Assembly (NCBI GenBank): GCA_963680875.1
Contig: OY804579.1
Coordinates: 79,225,095 to 79,289,094 of the forward strand
From: Bathymodiolus brooksi
Taxonomy: Eukaryota; Mollusca; Bivalvia; Mytilida; Modiolidae
DNA: 64,000 nt
Reading direction: 5' to 3'
Part shown: positions 1 through 11,650 of the stretch, piece by piece
Layout of the letters: every line of letters begins with the position of its first letter
How positions within the stretch are numbered: the first letter of the stretch is position 1
Made by a program: the position numbers and the translations under genes
The notes under the pieces: model-generated
What the model was told of the DNA's origin: nothing
Databases searched by the model: none
The model's input: only the letters and a program-made list of their open reading frames with translations

Positions 1-4
1 AACT

Positions 5-100
5 TGGCATAGATGGTCCCTGGGTGTGTCCCTTTCAAAATTGTGTCCGACAGCCCCACCCTCCATTCAAGATGGCTGCTGTTTTTTAAGGTAATGATTA
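5..100 (+). repeat. dispersed repeat fragment, shared with 29420-29500
   Basis: The block containing gtgtccgacagcccc followed by tccattcaagatggc recurs near 29455 with several substitutions (atgtccgacagccccgtcc). It is a short piece of a dispersed family; the class is unknown. Confidence 0.5.
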
Positions 101-432
101 TCTCCCTTTGAAATTTGCTTCAGTATCATTCTATTGTCAGGTGAGCGATACAGGCTCAGTGGGCTGAGCCTCTAGTTTATAATGATTTATTTTGGGAAAA
201 AAAGGGAGGTGTTTTTATGAAAAGTGGGGGCGTTTTGGTAAAAAGTATGGGCGAAATGATTTACGTCATTATTACCAAAAATTACTAATTAAAAAATTGT
301 TAAAATAATAACGATTTATTATGGGTTTTCAAATTCAGTTACGGGTAAATCTTGTGAAATCTAGAAAAAAGATATTAAAACATCAGAATCAAGGCTATTG
401 GAAGTTTTGTAGTAAAATCAAAGAAAAAAACA

Positions 433-558
433 CGAGTGCCGAATTGTCCGGTTGCCGAAATGTTTCACACAGGCGCCGAATTGTCCGGGTACCGAACTGT
501 CTTGGTGCCGAAATGTCTCGCACAGGTATCGAAGTGTCCTGGTGCCGAAGTGTCTAGC
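433..558. repeat. degenerate 16-19 bp tandem repeat (gccgaattgtccggt type)
   Basis: About seven diverged units of the form gccgaa(a/t)tgtc(c/t)nggt follow one another, some lengthened by a cacag insert. An ATG-initiated ORF runs through them but its residues show no domain. I read this as a minisatellite, not a gene. Confidence 0.6.
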
Positions 559-863
559 ATTCTTCCTTAACAAGTAGTAAACCTGCTAAAAACACCAAGG
601 GACCGTGCTTCTGACACACCCCATCTATTAATTGCATTTTCTCACAATTATATATAATATTAAATACTTATCACATACTATATATAAATAAAAAAAATAA
701 AAAATTAGTTAATTATTATATCTATTATTATTATTGTTATTCATTCGGATGTGTCACCTCGTGTTTAGAGCAGGAGAACTAGTTGGAGGAAATATGTAAA
801 TGTGTAGTATAATTAAACATTTTAATAAGGCTAATAACATTTTGCCTTTTGGTTCATTTCAAT

Positions 864-1410
864 ACGGTTGTGTCAAATAATGTCAATTCCGACCATGTTC
901 CGTGTCTTGACGTCTGAACCCCTTGGCAAACGACTTCCGGTGTTTACGCTATTACTGAGACAACGTCAGCATTTCATAGTCGTAGATGCGTTAGATTATA
1001 AGTAATTTTAATATAGAGACACCAAGGAAATGGGTGAATAAATACTGATGTTCGGTACCCCAGTATATGTCTGATATCAGAAATATATATGGGCAGATCG
1101 TTTTCGGTTCATGATGCTGACAGCAGCAAATAAAGTAAGAAATCAAATTTAATTTTAAAGAAGTAATTATCTCTGTATTCATGTCTTTGATACAAATAAA
1201 ATAATTTAATTGATATCTGTCTTTTACAAAAAATGTTAAGATTTTTTTAAGCTGAGGATCGAACATTAAAACGGCACATATCAATTGAAGTTTTTGTTGT
1301 GTACATTGACACCGGAAGTCTAGTGCTTGTATATAGCCATCAAAGTCACGTGATCTGGCGGGCGAAAATAACAAAATTTTGACGGAATGGAAATGATTCG
1401 AAACAACCGT
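864..1410. mobile_element. 547-bp MITE with TIRs and TA target duplication (copy 1)
   Basis: The left end starts CGGTTGTGTCAAATAAT and the right end is its near reverse complement (ATGATTCGAAACAACCG). TA lies immediately outside both ends (862-863 and 1411-1412), as in Tc1/mariner-type or similar insertions. A second copy lies in the opposite orientation at 59788-60338 and is alignable over its whole length. A 127-codon minus-strand ORF (991-1374) crosses most of it and part of that frame is also open in the other copy. No transposase motif is visible, so I call it non-autonomous. Confidence 0.8.
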
Positions 1411-1602
1411 ATTCAGACGTTCTCAAGACCAACAATTTTTCATACGCTATTTCCATACCTTTTTTTATTAAAGCCACCTAAAACAAATATGGAATCGACA
1501 CTCTTTAATCATGTCAACGTTATAATAATAATAAAAAAGTACAATAGTTATTATCTTCTCTTTTGTGAAATATTTTCTTGGCGATAAATATAATTATACT
1601 CC

Positions 1603-2165
1603 CCGCAACGAAGTTGTAGGGGGGCATACTGGTTTCACCATGTCCGTCTGTAGACAAATCCTATGTCGTACGATAACTTGAGTTGTGTTTCTTAGAATCT
1701 TTTAAAATTTTATCAGCTGTTTACTGGTGAAGAGAGGAGGATCCCTTTCTTTTTTGACGATTTTCACTTTTGCCATTCCAGAGTTATTGGACTTGATATG
1801 ATGGAAAATAGGATTGTTACCCTATGTCGTATGATAACTTGAGTAGTGTTTCTCTGAATGTTTTGAAATTTTATCAGCAGCTTACCGGTGAAGAGAGGAG
1901 GATTCCTTTCATTTTTGACGATTTTCACTTTTGCCGTTCCAGAGTTATTGGATTTGATATGACGGAAAATAGGATTGTTACCCTATGTCGAATGATAACT
2001 TGAGTAGTGTTTCTCAGAATGTTTTGAAATTTTATCAGCAGCTTACCGGTGAAGAGAGGAGGGTCCCTTTCATTTTTGGTCGGAACAATCAGTAATGTCT
2101 TGGTTATGGAAATGGGTTGGACAGATGTGGGGAGTGGGGGGTATATCGTAGTGAGCTGTGCTCAC
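1603..2165. repeat. dispersed repeat holding 2.7 tandem units of 160 bp
   Basis: Units begin at 1661, 1821 and 1981 with ctatgtcgtatgataacttg; each holds accggtgaagagaggagg and, in the first two, tgacgattttcacttttgc. The period is exactly 160. The array is framed by ctccccgcaacgaag at the left and a G-rich tail near 2125-2160. A related short block (tttccggataataacttg) occurs at 7310 inside a PDAP1 intron. Confidence 0.7.
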
Positions 2166-2924
2166 AGTAATACTAGTTTTTTATTGGTTTAGTTCTTATG
2201 AAATAAATATATGCCCACTGTATGAGATCATATTTAAATGGAGCAGACAGCCCCAATAGTTAACTGATATTAATTATAATGATGTAGTAAGTTCTTTAAT
2301 CTTGACATGTGGTGAACAGTTAAAAAAAACCAACTGTAAATTAAATGTCTGGTTAATATTACAGTGCACATTCAGTCTTGAGTCTAATATGCTGACTAAG
2401 TATTTGAAGTTCTTAATTAATTGCATGTCTTCTTATAATTCTTATTTACTTTGTTGTGAAGTCTACAGATGGCGGACACAATTTTGATATTTGGACACTT
2501 CCGATTTTCCCTATATACATTTATTTCATACAAAATTATAATTAAAAAAAAATATCCCAAGGTCAATTTTTGTCCATTTTTCATAATGCTTTTATCTATC
2601 TACAAAATAAGAAGTAAATGTAGTTTCACTCCATACTTTTAATGTAATTTTATATACTAGAATTTTTGAGAATACTCAAACACAACACAATTATAGTACT
2701 TTGTAGACACATAATTTAGATCCGTGTTTAAATAATAACGATTTGACAAACAGACCTAAACAAATTATATGAAAATAACTACTTCCTGCTTTTTTATATA
2801 TTAAAAAAATACCAAAATTGAACTAGAATTAATATTGACTTCAGGATAATTTGTTTTTTGTTTTATGTCAAATGAGATATTTTTCAGCTATATCATTTTG
2901 AGAACAAAGTTACATTCAAAGAAA
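2166..2924. other. AT-rich spacer, nothing recognised
   Basis: No exon with splice signals and no recognisable repeat seen. It may hold the missing first PDAP1 exon or plain intergenic sequence. Confidence 0.4.
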
Positions 2925-3216
2925 TGTCCACTTTGTACTAGACAAACACACTTAATTGTATTAGACAAACACACTTAATTGTACTAGACAAACACACTTA
3001 ATTGGATCTTTATAGTGCTATATATATATTGCCAGCTTTACAGATACATTATCCTGATTACGAACCAAATAACCTTTGTTTTTACTCCTGAAAAGAACGG
3101 AGAAACAGCAAATACCAATTTTGTAGTCTTTGGTTTGATGCGACCAGGGCTCGAACCCACGATCTATCACACTTGAGGCTAGCACACTAAGATATTACCA
3201 TTTCACCAACAGTACC
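2925..3216 (-). mobile_element. tRNA-derived SINE, family A, minus orientation
   Basis: Read on the minus strand it has a tRNA-like head: a B-box-like gggttcgagccc near 3150 and a weakened A box near 3205, then the gccaat/aaacaaagg-type body and the gctagcactataaagatcc tail found at 61130-61440. Near its 3' end a 25-bp unit (ctagacaaacacacttaattg core) is repeated three times at 2936-3003, an internal expansion not seen in the other copies. Confidence 0.75.
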
Positions 3217-4306
3217 TGTTTAAGGAGAATGATGAATTAATCACAATGAGGACAGTGATAAAAATATAAAATATAAAATTTCTGCAGTATTCTGCGGTCA
3301 ACTCTGGACCACAGAAATTTAAATCGCAGAATATTATGTAAAATAATTTTTTAATGTCCCGTACAAAATACCTTTTCAAACTCTAACTCCAATTCTGCCG
3401 TAAGTGTCAAATATTTAATTACTCATAATTACTATATCCAGATTAAAAAAATGGTACTATGTAAATGTTTACACAACAATTAAATGTTATTTAGCTGTGG
3501 CATGATGATTTTTACCTGTTAATTACAATTAATCCAGATAATGAAATATGATTCTACCAAGCTGACACCGACAATAATTGAAACAATCACATGATTAAAT
3601 GTTTACAATCATAATACAGTTTATTAAAGCAATATTTAAAATTGTTATTTCATAAATTAACATTAGTTTTTTTTTTATTGTTGTAGTAGCTTCGATTGAA
3701 TAATATCAAACTGTGTGATCCCAGGATTCATCTAAAAACCAAACAAATAGAAATATACTGGTAGTAGAATTCCAGTTAACCAGAGTTTTTATGTCTACAT
3801 TATACTAAAAGAATTGAATATATAATTGCTTCTAATCATAATTCTTTTTAAAAAATTGTTATATGAAAAAGTATGAAAATTCGACATTAAAAATATATAT
3901 CCGAAATATATCAAAGATTATACCGATATCGATGCAACTGTTGACTTTGTATTTCCTGTCAACAAAATAGATTGTGAAAACAATGAAAAAATAGTTTCTT
4001 AAGACAAATTTGAAGTTAACCAAATGCGTATTCAGAAGCTGAAACCTTTGAAAACTTTCCAAAGAACTAAATATGTTTTTACTTCTAAGGATCATTGTAA
4101 TGTGCACCAGTTGTTTATTGTAACATCACTAACAGTTGTTGCTTCCTGTAATACAAACCATTTTTTTTCAGTGCCGAAATTTTCAATCCGCAAAAATTAA
4201 ATGTCTTCTTTTTAGACCAAAATCGCAGAAATTACCAGTTATACGGTATGAGAAAAATACTTATGTAGTTGCTCTGAAACTGTAATGTAATTTTAATTTA
4301 TTAAAG
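3217..4306. other. AT-rich non-coding stretch upstream of the first visible PDAP1 exon
   Basis: Contains ORFs without homology signals and no repeat I recognise. If PDAP1 starts inside the window this is intron 1; no ATGCCnAAAG|gt first exon was found here or further left. Confidence 0.4.
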
Positions 4307-7300
4307 GAGGTCCAAGAGGAAATAAAAAAATACACAAAGGTCAAAGACGTCATTTCACAGATGAATCAGAAATCAAACATGCTGCAGAAAAAGAGCAGAG
4401 ACAGAAAGAATGGAGGGTATATATATCTGTACTTTATAAGAAAGGATAATGATGTCAATGAACATGAAAGGAAATCTATTTTGTACTCCTAGCCTCCATT
4501 GGTGCTTTGCAATGATTGAGACTAGATTTAAGGATTTTTTTTTGTAGCACTTCGTCTTGGATCTTGGGGTCATTTAACATGTTTAATACAAATGTAGACA
4601 TATTTAAAGGAGTTCTGAGTTTCTGACCAGCTTTAATATACATGTAATGACTGATCACCACTTTCAAATTTGAGGGAGAAGTGATCATTAGATATCGTTC
4701 AAATGACTGAGGGGGAGATGTACAAAACAACAGAAGAAAGAAGTTAATTGATTTTAATTAAAACTTTCAATTTTCAGGGCTCTACAATTCATACCAGTTC
4801 CCACTGGCTAGTAAGGAAACATTATTTACATGCCAACAAAAGTATGTTACTTGCCAGATTAATATAAAGATACAAATTTGTACTACATGTATATAACTTC
4901 AATATGTATTTATTTGTACATAATTATTAATCAAGACTTTCACATTTAACCTTTTATTACTGTAGCAAATTCGGTTTTGCCAGCAATATCTGGGCCTGCC
5001 TTTCTGCAAACATCACACTACATAATTTACGTTGTTACTGGAATCATAAATGAGCCACAAAATGACTTCCAGACGTCATGGAATTTGTGCTTTCCACCTT
5101 TAGAACCCGAAACTTCATCATTTTTTTGGCTTGATACTTCCGTGGATATTGCATTAACAGGCCAGCATTATGATAAGTTAATCCAACTGGTTTATTTTTA
5201 GCGAAAACTTTTGTATGAAGGTTTTTAATTTTTGCTTATCGTGGTCAATTACAAGCGTTGAAAGTACATGATTTAAAACTTTTATGTCCGAGTCAATTGT
5301 GAGGTTTAAAAGTCGGATTTTAAAATGAAAAATACGATCAGTGATGGAATGAAAATGTTCCAAAAATATCAACTCGTCGTCTGGTGATCAATACAGAATT
5401 TTTACTTGCATTTTACAAAAATAACTCGCAAATGCGTGTATTTTAGTCGCATTGTATAGCCCTGTTTTTTTAAATAAGTCAAGTTTGCTCAATTTTTTAG
5501 TCCTGTTTGTTACATTTTATTTTTAAAAGATGTACCAATTAGATGTCAAAAAATACTCTGTCCAGGGATCGAATTTAGCTTTTTTTTTTTCACTAGAAAA
5601 AAAATAGCCAGTACAATTTTTTCCACTAGCTAAATTAAATTACTACGGTACTAGTTAAAATTTTGAAATAAAAATTTATTGGTAATTGGACATTATAATA
5701 TTGATTAGGCAAGTCTGGCAATAATATATTAGAATTTAGGCAAGAAATTAGCTCTCAAAAGAGCATCATCAATAAAATATTTCCATCCTAATATTTTTTT
5801 ACTTCATTTTTAATTTTGAGTGTTTTTTTTTCTCAAATCGTCCCATATTAAAATGAAATGGTTGTTGTTCCCTTATTTATTATACTGAAAAGAACAATTC
5901 ACTGGTTTTTAAATTTTTATTTGCTTCAGCTGCACAAATTCACATTTTAGTTGAGCCCAAGATAATTTATTTTTAGATCATCAATGTACATGTACTTCCT
6001 GCTTAAAACTTCAAATTAAAATGTAAATCTTCCCACAAAATTTATTACATTGAGACCTTCATATTTATTATAATATGCAAATCGTCTTTGGTTATATGTT
6101 TATTTTTGACATCACAGGCATCCAATCAGTATATACAGAAAGGTCAACCCGGGTGTCAAATTGTAAAAGTTGGAAAACATTTTCCCTTTTTTTTTTTACA
6201 GTTTTTACAGACACCGTATCACATTTATTGTTATTATTGTTGTCTTTATTGTCTGTAATGTCATCATTTGACTTCCCTTTTTTTGCTAACACTGAATAAA
6301 TCAGTAATTTGGTGCACAGTTTCACTTTGACACATGCATGATTAATGGAGGTCATGAAAGCATAATGTAGTGGAATGTCATACAAACGCTTTAACTGCAT
6401 GGATATAACATTTAAGTGCCTATTAGACGTGAATTTAACAGTCACAGTCACTTAAATGTTTTTGACCACTCCGATTTTATGCACAAAACTGAAAGTAGGA
6501 AAATTTAGCAACACTCACAATTTTTTTCGAGTTCTCTTTGGCTTTTACTCGCTAAATTAAATTTTTACCGGTACTCCATTTAGCGAGTATTTCCCATTAA
6601 ATTCGATCCCTGCTGTCTTAATTAACTGAACCTTTGTATGTTAGCTGAGAATTTTCATATGTAGCAACAAGTTCTAAATTTTGAAAACTTTTACATTAAT
6701 CATGATTTACTTATTTTCAGAGGGGCCATCACCGTAGTGATTGTATGGTAGTTGGATTTACGACTACATCTGTGCAATTCGTGGCTATCACCACTAAAGT
6801 TCTGAGTTCAAACCCTGTTCATGGTGAGGTGTACTCAGTGACTTGCGACAGGTCAGTGGTTTTCACCATGTACAAAATGTACTTTCACCATGTTTTCTTC
6901 CACCAATAAAACAGACTGCCATGATAAACTGAAATAGTGTTTAAAGTGGTGTTAAACACCATCAAACAAACCAAACCTAATTTTCAGTAATAATGTATTA
7001 TTCATTTTTGTGTGTTTCAGAGACGACAAGGTATTGAAAGTGATGAGGAAGAAGAGGGGGGAGAGAATGGAGAGAAAGGCGAGAAAGGCGAGAAAGGTGC
7101 TGTAGCCCCCGGGGATCTACCCCCATCTGCTTCAAGCTCTGAAGAAGAATCTGATGATGACAGTGTAAGTTCATTATTTCTGAGACCTCAAATCAAATTG
7201 CAACAATGGGATAAAGCTACTGCAGTTCAAAGCTTATTTTTGTCCCGTGGCGCTTCATCAAAGCAGACTATAGTAATGGGTAGTGTCTGTGTGTCTGTCC

Positions 7301-10300
7301 CAAATTGGTTTCCGGATAATAACTTGTGAACGAAAAGTCGGATTGATGCTAGATGTGGTATGTATGTGTATCTTATGAATATCTAGGTCCAGTTCAATAA
7401 TGAAGATTTTTCGATAATTCTTACTAGTACTTTTGTACTTTTGAATTTGTTAAAAAAAAATGGTAACCTTTGCCAGAATTTTTATAGTAGACCAAGTAGG
7501 CTGGTTTTTTTGCTGGATGGCAGAAATCTTGTAAACTAAAAACATATAGAATTATTTTAATGGTATTTAACCTATAATAAAAATGATTTGATTGTTTAAT
7601 GTTGTTTTGTTTTACAGGACAAACATAAAGGTGTAGAACATTTAATAGAGGTAGAAAATCCAAATAGAGCTATAGGTAGATCTACTAAGAAAGTCACAGA
7701 ATTACAGGATGGCAAAACAGAACTTACACGACGAGAAAGGTTTGTCAAGTTTTTACACTTGTAAGCTGGATGTTGGCATCTACACTTGTTTTTGATATGT
7801 AATTCCTTATTCTTTTACTACCATTCATGACTATCAAATTTATTACAGTGTTTTAGCTTGACATTGAAATCTTCAGGACAATTGCCAGTTTTATCAAAAT
7901 TTCTTCAAGACATTCTTTAATAAATAAGCTAATTTTTATATAGTTCTTTATGACAATTTAAGAAATAGGTGGGCAAATGTCTTGAGATCGGTGCCTAGCT
8001 GAATCAATGTTTTGAATTTCTATGGGAGATTATAAATTTTAGCTGTAAAGTAATGATTTTTTATGAACTGAAACATTTATTATCGATAAACTTTGTAGAA
8101 GATACATGTAAACTTATTTAGTGTGATAATGAAACTTATCAAGCTTATTTGGTATGATGTCCAAACTGACCACCCCGTTCATGGCCAGGTGTACTTGATA
8201 CAACATTACAGTGCCTGAAATGGACGGTCGCCCAGTCGCCAAATGTGACTAATATCTTATTCAGGCGACCAAAAGCTGCTCCAAATTAGGTAGTCACTGG
8301 CCCAACAAAAAACGTTTGGGCGATTGCCTTAAAGACCGTTAAAAATTGTTGTTTTACCGAAACCGGACATATTTTACTGTAACTTCAACGGTAGATAACT
8401 CTTCTGTTCTAGTCGAAAATGGTTTGTTACGAGCCCAGCGATTGGTCCAAATAAATTTTTGTAGCCAATGAATACACAGCTAATGTAATTTACTGTTCTC
8501 CCCAATTATGTATTTTTATCGAGCCAATCAATACACGTTTTCATGTAATACACAAGTATTCACTAAATATTAGAAAAGAAACGTGTTTTTTTGTTTCTTT
8601 ATGATTTAATTATTAAAATTGTTAAAAATCACGGACGAAGTGGAAAGTTGTGAACAATAAAGAGAATTCTGTCAACTTATAATGTTTGCGATCTGGTATC
8701 TTCCACGGTTCGGAAATTTATTCATTCAATCTGCTGCAAAATGTACATGTGCGAATTTCATTTTACAGAAATCGGAAACCTTTTTGTGTCAATCCTTAGG
8801 TAATCATTGAAAAACTTTTCCCCAACAATGGAGAGAAAATCGTTGACAGTTGACAGTTGTCAAACTACGGAAACGATCTGGCCTGTCACTTCTTTTAAAC
8901 TTTTCATGTACACGGCTACATTTTAATGACAATTGAGAGTGGTTTTCTTTTTTGGAACCAGAACTTTTGTTTACAAATTAAAAAATAACAGGAAAAGTTA
9001 ACAGTTGTTTATATAACAGAAAATGACAGCACCGTTTGTTATTTCAACCAAGTGAGATACTTAGTTGGAATGAATAACCAACTAACATTACCCTGAACTG
9101 AGAAGTTATTTTACTTTAAAATCACTTCTTCATAGTGAATTGAAACAAGTGATGTCACTCTTCACTCTGGGGAGTGCAAGAGCAGTCCTTGTAGTGGCAT
9201 TAGTCTACTTTTTTCCGGATGTCTTTAATGTGATCATGGCATTGATCTCCCCTTACACAAACCAGCCTTTTATTGTCCCCATCCGATGGACTAGTATTGT
9301 TTCTTATGACGACCCTAGCCAATGGCGTCAAGGTTGTCAAAAACGTTATAACAAGTAAATTCAGGTTTCATTTGATAGCAATATATGCATTGGGGTGTTT
9401 TTGCAATTTCAGCTGCACACCTGTACCTACCAAAATTACCTTGAAGAGCCCCCCCCCCCCAACCCTCGTGAGACTAGTGAAAGAATGAATTTTAATGTTA
9501 TTGATAAAAAAAAAATTAATCTGAAAACTGTTTATATATTGATATCTGATGTCTTTTTTTCATAAAAAAAATGTCATAAAATGTTTGGGCCACCATTATG
9601 CCATTTGGACCAGTGACTAATTTTTTACTGGCCCAAAAAAAAATTTTCGGGCCAGCCAAAGGCTTGCTCTCATTTCAGGCACTGCATTATGTGATAAAGT
9701 TTGTCAGTGACTTGCGACAGGTTAGTGGTTTTCTCCGGGTACTCCGGTTTCCTCCACCAATAAAACTGACAGCCACGATATAACTGAAATATTGTTGAAA
9801 GTGGTGTTAAACACCATAAACCAAACCAAACCTATTTAGTGTGATCAAGAAACTGACCAAGCTTATTTTGTATGATGTTCAAACGGACGAGATCTTTTTG
9901 CTATTTTTATATTATTCTTTATATTGTTTATTTCATTATAGAGAGGAAATAGAAAAACAACAAGCAAAAGCCAATTATCAGAAAATGCATATTGCGGGTA
10001 AAACAGACGAGGCCAGAGCAGATTTAGCTAGATTAGCCATTATACGTAAACAAAGAGAAGAAGCTGCCAAGAAAAGAGATGCAGAAAAAGGTCAGATTTT
10101 ATATAAGTAAAAAGATCAAAAGTCTAAACTAGGTAGAATGTATCAAAATCTGTGTAATTTGAGCATCACGTGTAGTCATAATTCTCTGGTAGAGCTATTT
10201 TATAAAAATCAAGTCGGTGTTATACATCATATGTAGTTGTGAGTTTGAATCCCATTCAGGCGAGGTGTACTCGATACAACATGACTTATGGCAGATCAGT

Positions 10301-10763
10301 GGTTTTCTCCGGATACTCTGGTTTCCTCCACCAATAAAACTGACTGCCACGATATAACATAGATATTGTTGAAAGGGGTGTTAAACACCCCAACTCTTCT
10401 GCAATGAAAAGTGGCTTGATAAGTGAGGTGGTCTCACTTGAAGCAGACATTTAAGTAGTATTTACCCTACCAGTGAATCTGAAATATGGTCTGGTAAGAG
10501 GGGGGTGGCCTTTTGTTAGGAGTGACCTGATAAGACTACTGAATTATATTGTGTGATCTTTCAACTTTCAGATTTCCTAGTCTCTAAACCTTGAAGTTAA
10601 TGAACTGTTGATTGGTCCTATGTAAAAAAAATTGTATTTTGTAAGTTAAATACCCTTTCCAACGCTATGATGGCAAATAGGCATAATAATATCAGTTATA
10701 AATTCTAAAGGTAACGATTTTTATTTTACAGCAAAAGAAGAAGCAGCCAAGAAAAAATCATGA
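4307..10763 (+). CDS. PDAP1: PDAP1-like 28 kDa heat- and acid-stable phosphoprotein (first coding exon missing)
   Basis: Five coding exons with clean splice signals: 4307-4416, 7021-7164, 7618-7739, 9942-10090 and 10732-10763 (TGA). Joined they give 184 residues. Exon phases match throughout: the first visible exon starts in phase 1, so a first exon ending ATG-CCN-AAR-G is expected and would bring the protein to about 188 residues against 181 in human. Visible landmarks are GGPRGNKK and HKGQRRHFT near the N-terminus, an acidic Glu/Asp/Ser stretch with EGEK-like repeats in exon 2, [14 protein letters not shown] and TRRER in exon 3, then the family's most conserved block [27 protein letters not shown]. 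The family is a cytosolic phosphoprotein named for binding PDGF-A and is a casein kinase 2 substrate (established knowledge); the DDDS and SSEEES acidic serines fit that. It is an ordinary host gene with transposon-filled introns. Confidence 0.93.
4775..5464 (-). mobile_element. hAT-like element with CAGGGCTnTACAAT termini and zinc-finger relic
   Basis: The ends are CAGGGCTCTACAATtcatacc at 4775 and the inverse of CAGGGCTATACAATgcg ending at 5464. Flanks are T-rich, so the target duplication is unclear (atttt against ttttt). On the minus strand around 4960-5035 a short frame reads [19 protein letters not shown], which I recognise as the TTF-type/ZNF862-like zinc finger found at the N-terminus of many animal hAT transposases. 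No catalytic part remains. Located in the intron between the first two visible PDAP1 exons. Confidence 0.65.
5563..6612. mobile_element. 1.05 kb hAT-like element, 5-bp TSD CTGTC
   Basis: The termini are CAGGGATCGAATTTA (5563) and TAAATTCGATCCCTG (6612), a perfect 15-bp inverted repeat. CTGTC is duplicated directly outside (5558-5562 and 6613-6617). Subterminal gctaaattaaat and ggtactmg blocks recur in both halves. The interior is AT-rich with poly-T runs and no transposase. Non-autonomous, in a PDAP1 intron. Confidence 0.85.
6718..6977 (+). mobile_element. tRNA-derived SINE, family B
   Basis: The head has tgattgtatggtagttgg (A-box region) and gagttcaaaccctg (B box), followed by cttgcgacaggtcagtgg, the ttcctccaccaataaaac central block and the agtggtgttaaacaccat 3' end with a ccaaaccaaacc tail. 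The middle carries a local duplication (tttcaccatgtacaaaatg) replacing the usual tctccgggtactcc. It ends about 45 bp before a PDAP1 acceptor. Confidence 0.8.
8160..8208 (+). mobile_element. SINE family B, 5' part, split by an hAT-like insertion
   Basis: The segment ccgttcatggccaggtgtac..acaacatta is the SINE stretch just after the B box. It resumes at 9685 with cattatgtgataaagtttg, exactly as in the uninterrupted copy at 13100. The split is made by the element at 8209-9684. Confidence 0.8.
8209..9684. mobile_element. 1.48 kb hAT-like element inserted in a SINE, 5-bp TSD CATTA
   Basis: The termini are CAGTGCCTGAAATG and its inverse CATTTCAGGCACTG, a 14-bp perfect TIR. CATTA is duplicated at 8204-8208 and 9685-9689. 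Subterminal blocks contain repeated gggcca / tggcccaa / gactaat words on both sides. Small ORFs inside (for example 9140-9358) show no transposase features. Removing the element restores a continuous SINE, which proves both boundaries. Non-autonomous. Confidence 0.9.
9685..9834 (+). mobile_element. SINE family B, 3' part
   Basis: Continuation of the copy that begins near 8160: gtgacttgcgacagg, tctccgggtactccgg, tcctccaccaataaaac, gtggtgttaaacaccat and a ccaaaccaaacc tail, ending about 105 bp before the acceptor of the fourth visible PDAP1 exon. Confidence 0.85.
10190..10395 (+). mobile_element. SINE family B, 5'-degraded copy
   Basis: Recognisable from the B box (gagtttgaatccca) through cgaggtgtactcgatacaac, the tctccggatactctgg block and gggtgttaaacacccc. 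It lies in the last PDAP1 intron. The tail is short. Confidence 0.75.
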
Positions 10764-11650
10764 CGCACGAAACACAGAACTGTAGGAATTCGGAGGGTTA
10801 TCCCAAGTGAAGAACTCCGCCAAGAAATCTTATTATTATTTGATTTTGGATGTAGGGGAAACAATCTTATATAACTACAAAATGCTTTCATTATTATCGT
10901 TGTTTTGATCAGGTGCTATACTTTAAAGAAAGAAGACCAAAATGAAAGAATATGAATAATAAAGGAATTATTCAAAGTCGATGAAAATTGTTGATTAAAG
11001 TTCACTCCATTAGAAACTTGATAAAAATATCTGAAGGAAATGGCTACTGGAATATTTCATTTTTCCTATGAGGGTGATTTTTAGAAAAATATTTTTGATA
11101 TATTTTAATATCAAAAATATTTTCCTATTGAATTATTTGCTTGTAAAAAATATATGAAAGTAAGTTATTACAGAAATAACTGTTTTATTATACAGAGATG
11201 AATGTTTTCCTCAGATCAGTAGATTTCCTCTTTTTTAAGTAAAATATTTTAAGAGAAAATGAGTCAAATTTGGTCCAAATAGCTATAAAATGAAGGTGTG
11301 GGGGCTCTATATGATGGGGGGGGGGGGGGGGGGGGGTGTCTTCTTTTTTGTTCATCCATCAATGTGCACTTTCATCTCTATTTATACAATTAAGTAATTG
11401 TGTTCACATACAAAAAAGAAAACAAGAGATGGTATGCTGAAGTCAAATGTTTACATACTTTTAATTTCAAAATTAGAAGAAAATTAAATGATGAACATCT
11501 TGTAGCAGTATTTTAGAAGTTCATGCTATATACACATGATTGTCAGCTACAGTAGTAAGTACAAGCATTGTAATAAGTGTGAACAGTATTCAGAAAATAA
11601 TCATTTACCATGGTAACAGGAAAATAATAAAGTTGATTATTTGTGTATAA
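10764..11650 (+). other. PDAP1 3' UTR candidate with poly-G tract
   Basis: Non-coding sequence after the PDAP1 stop. AATAAA hexamers stand at 10958-10963 and 11626-11631, so the mRNA end is likely near 10.98 or 11.65 kb. A run of 21 G stands at 11316-11336. If the distal signal is used, the G run would be in the mRNA. Beyond 11.65 kb lies AT-rich sequence. Confidence 0.5.

Noticed and set aside
991..1374. 127-codon minus-strand ORF as a host gene
   Set aside because: It lies wholly inside a TIR-bounded repeat with a second copy elsewhere and shows no domain; kept only as a note on the MITE.
2200..2230. ATGCCC at about 2211 as the first PDAP1 exon
   Set aside because: It is followed by a GT but the exon would end in phase 0, while the next exon requires phase 1, and the third residue would be Thr instead of Lys.
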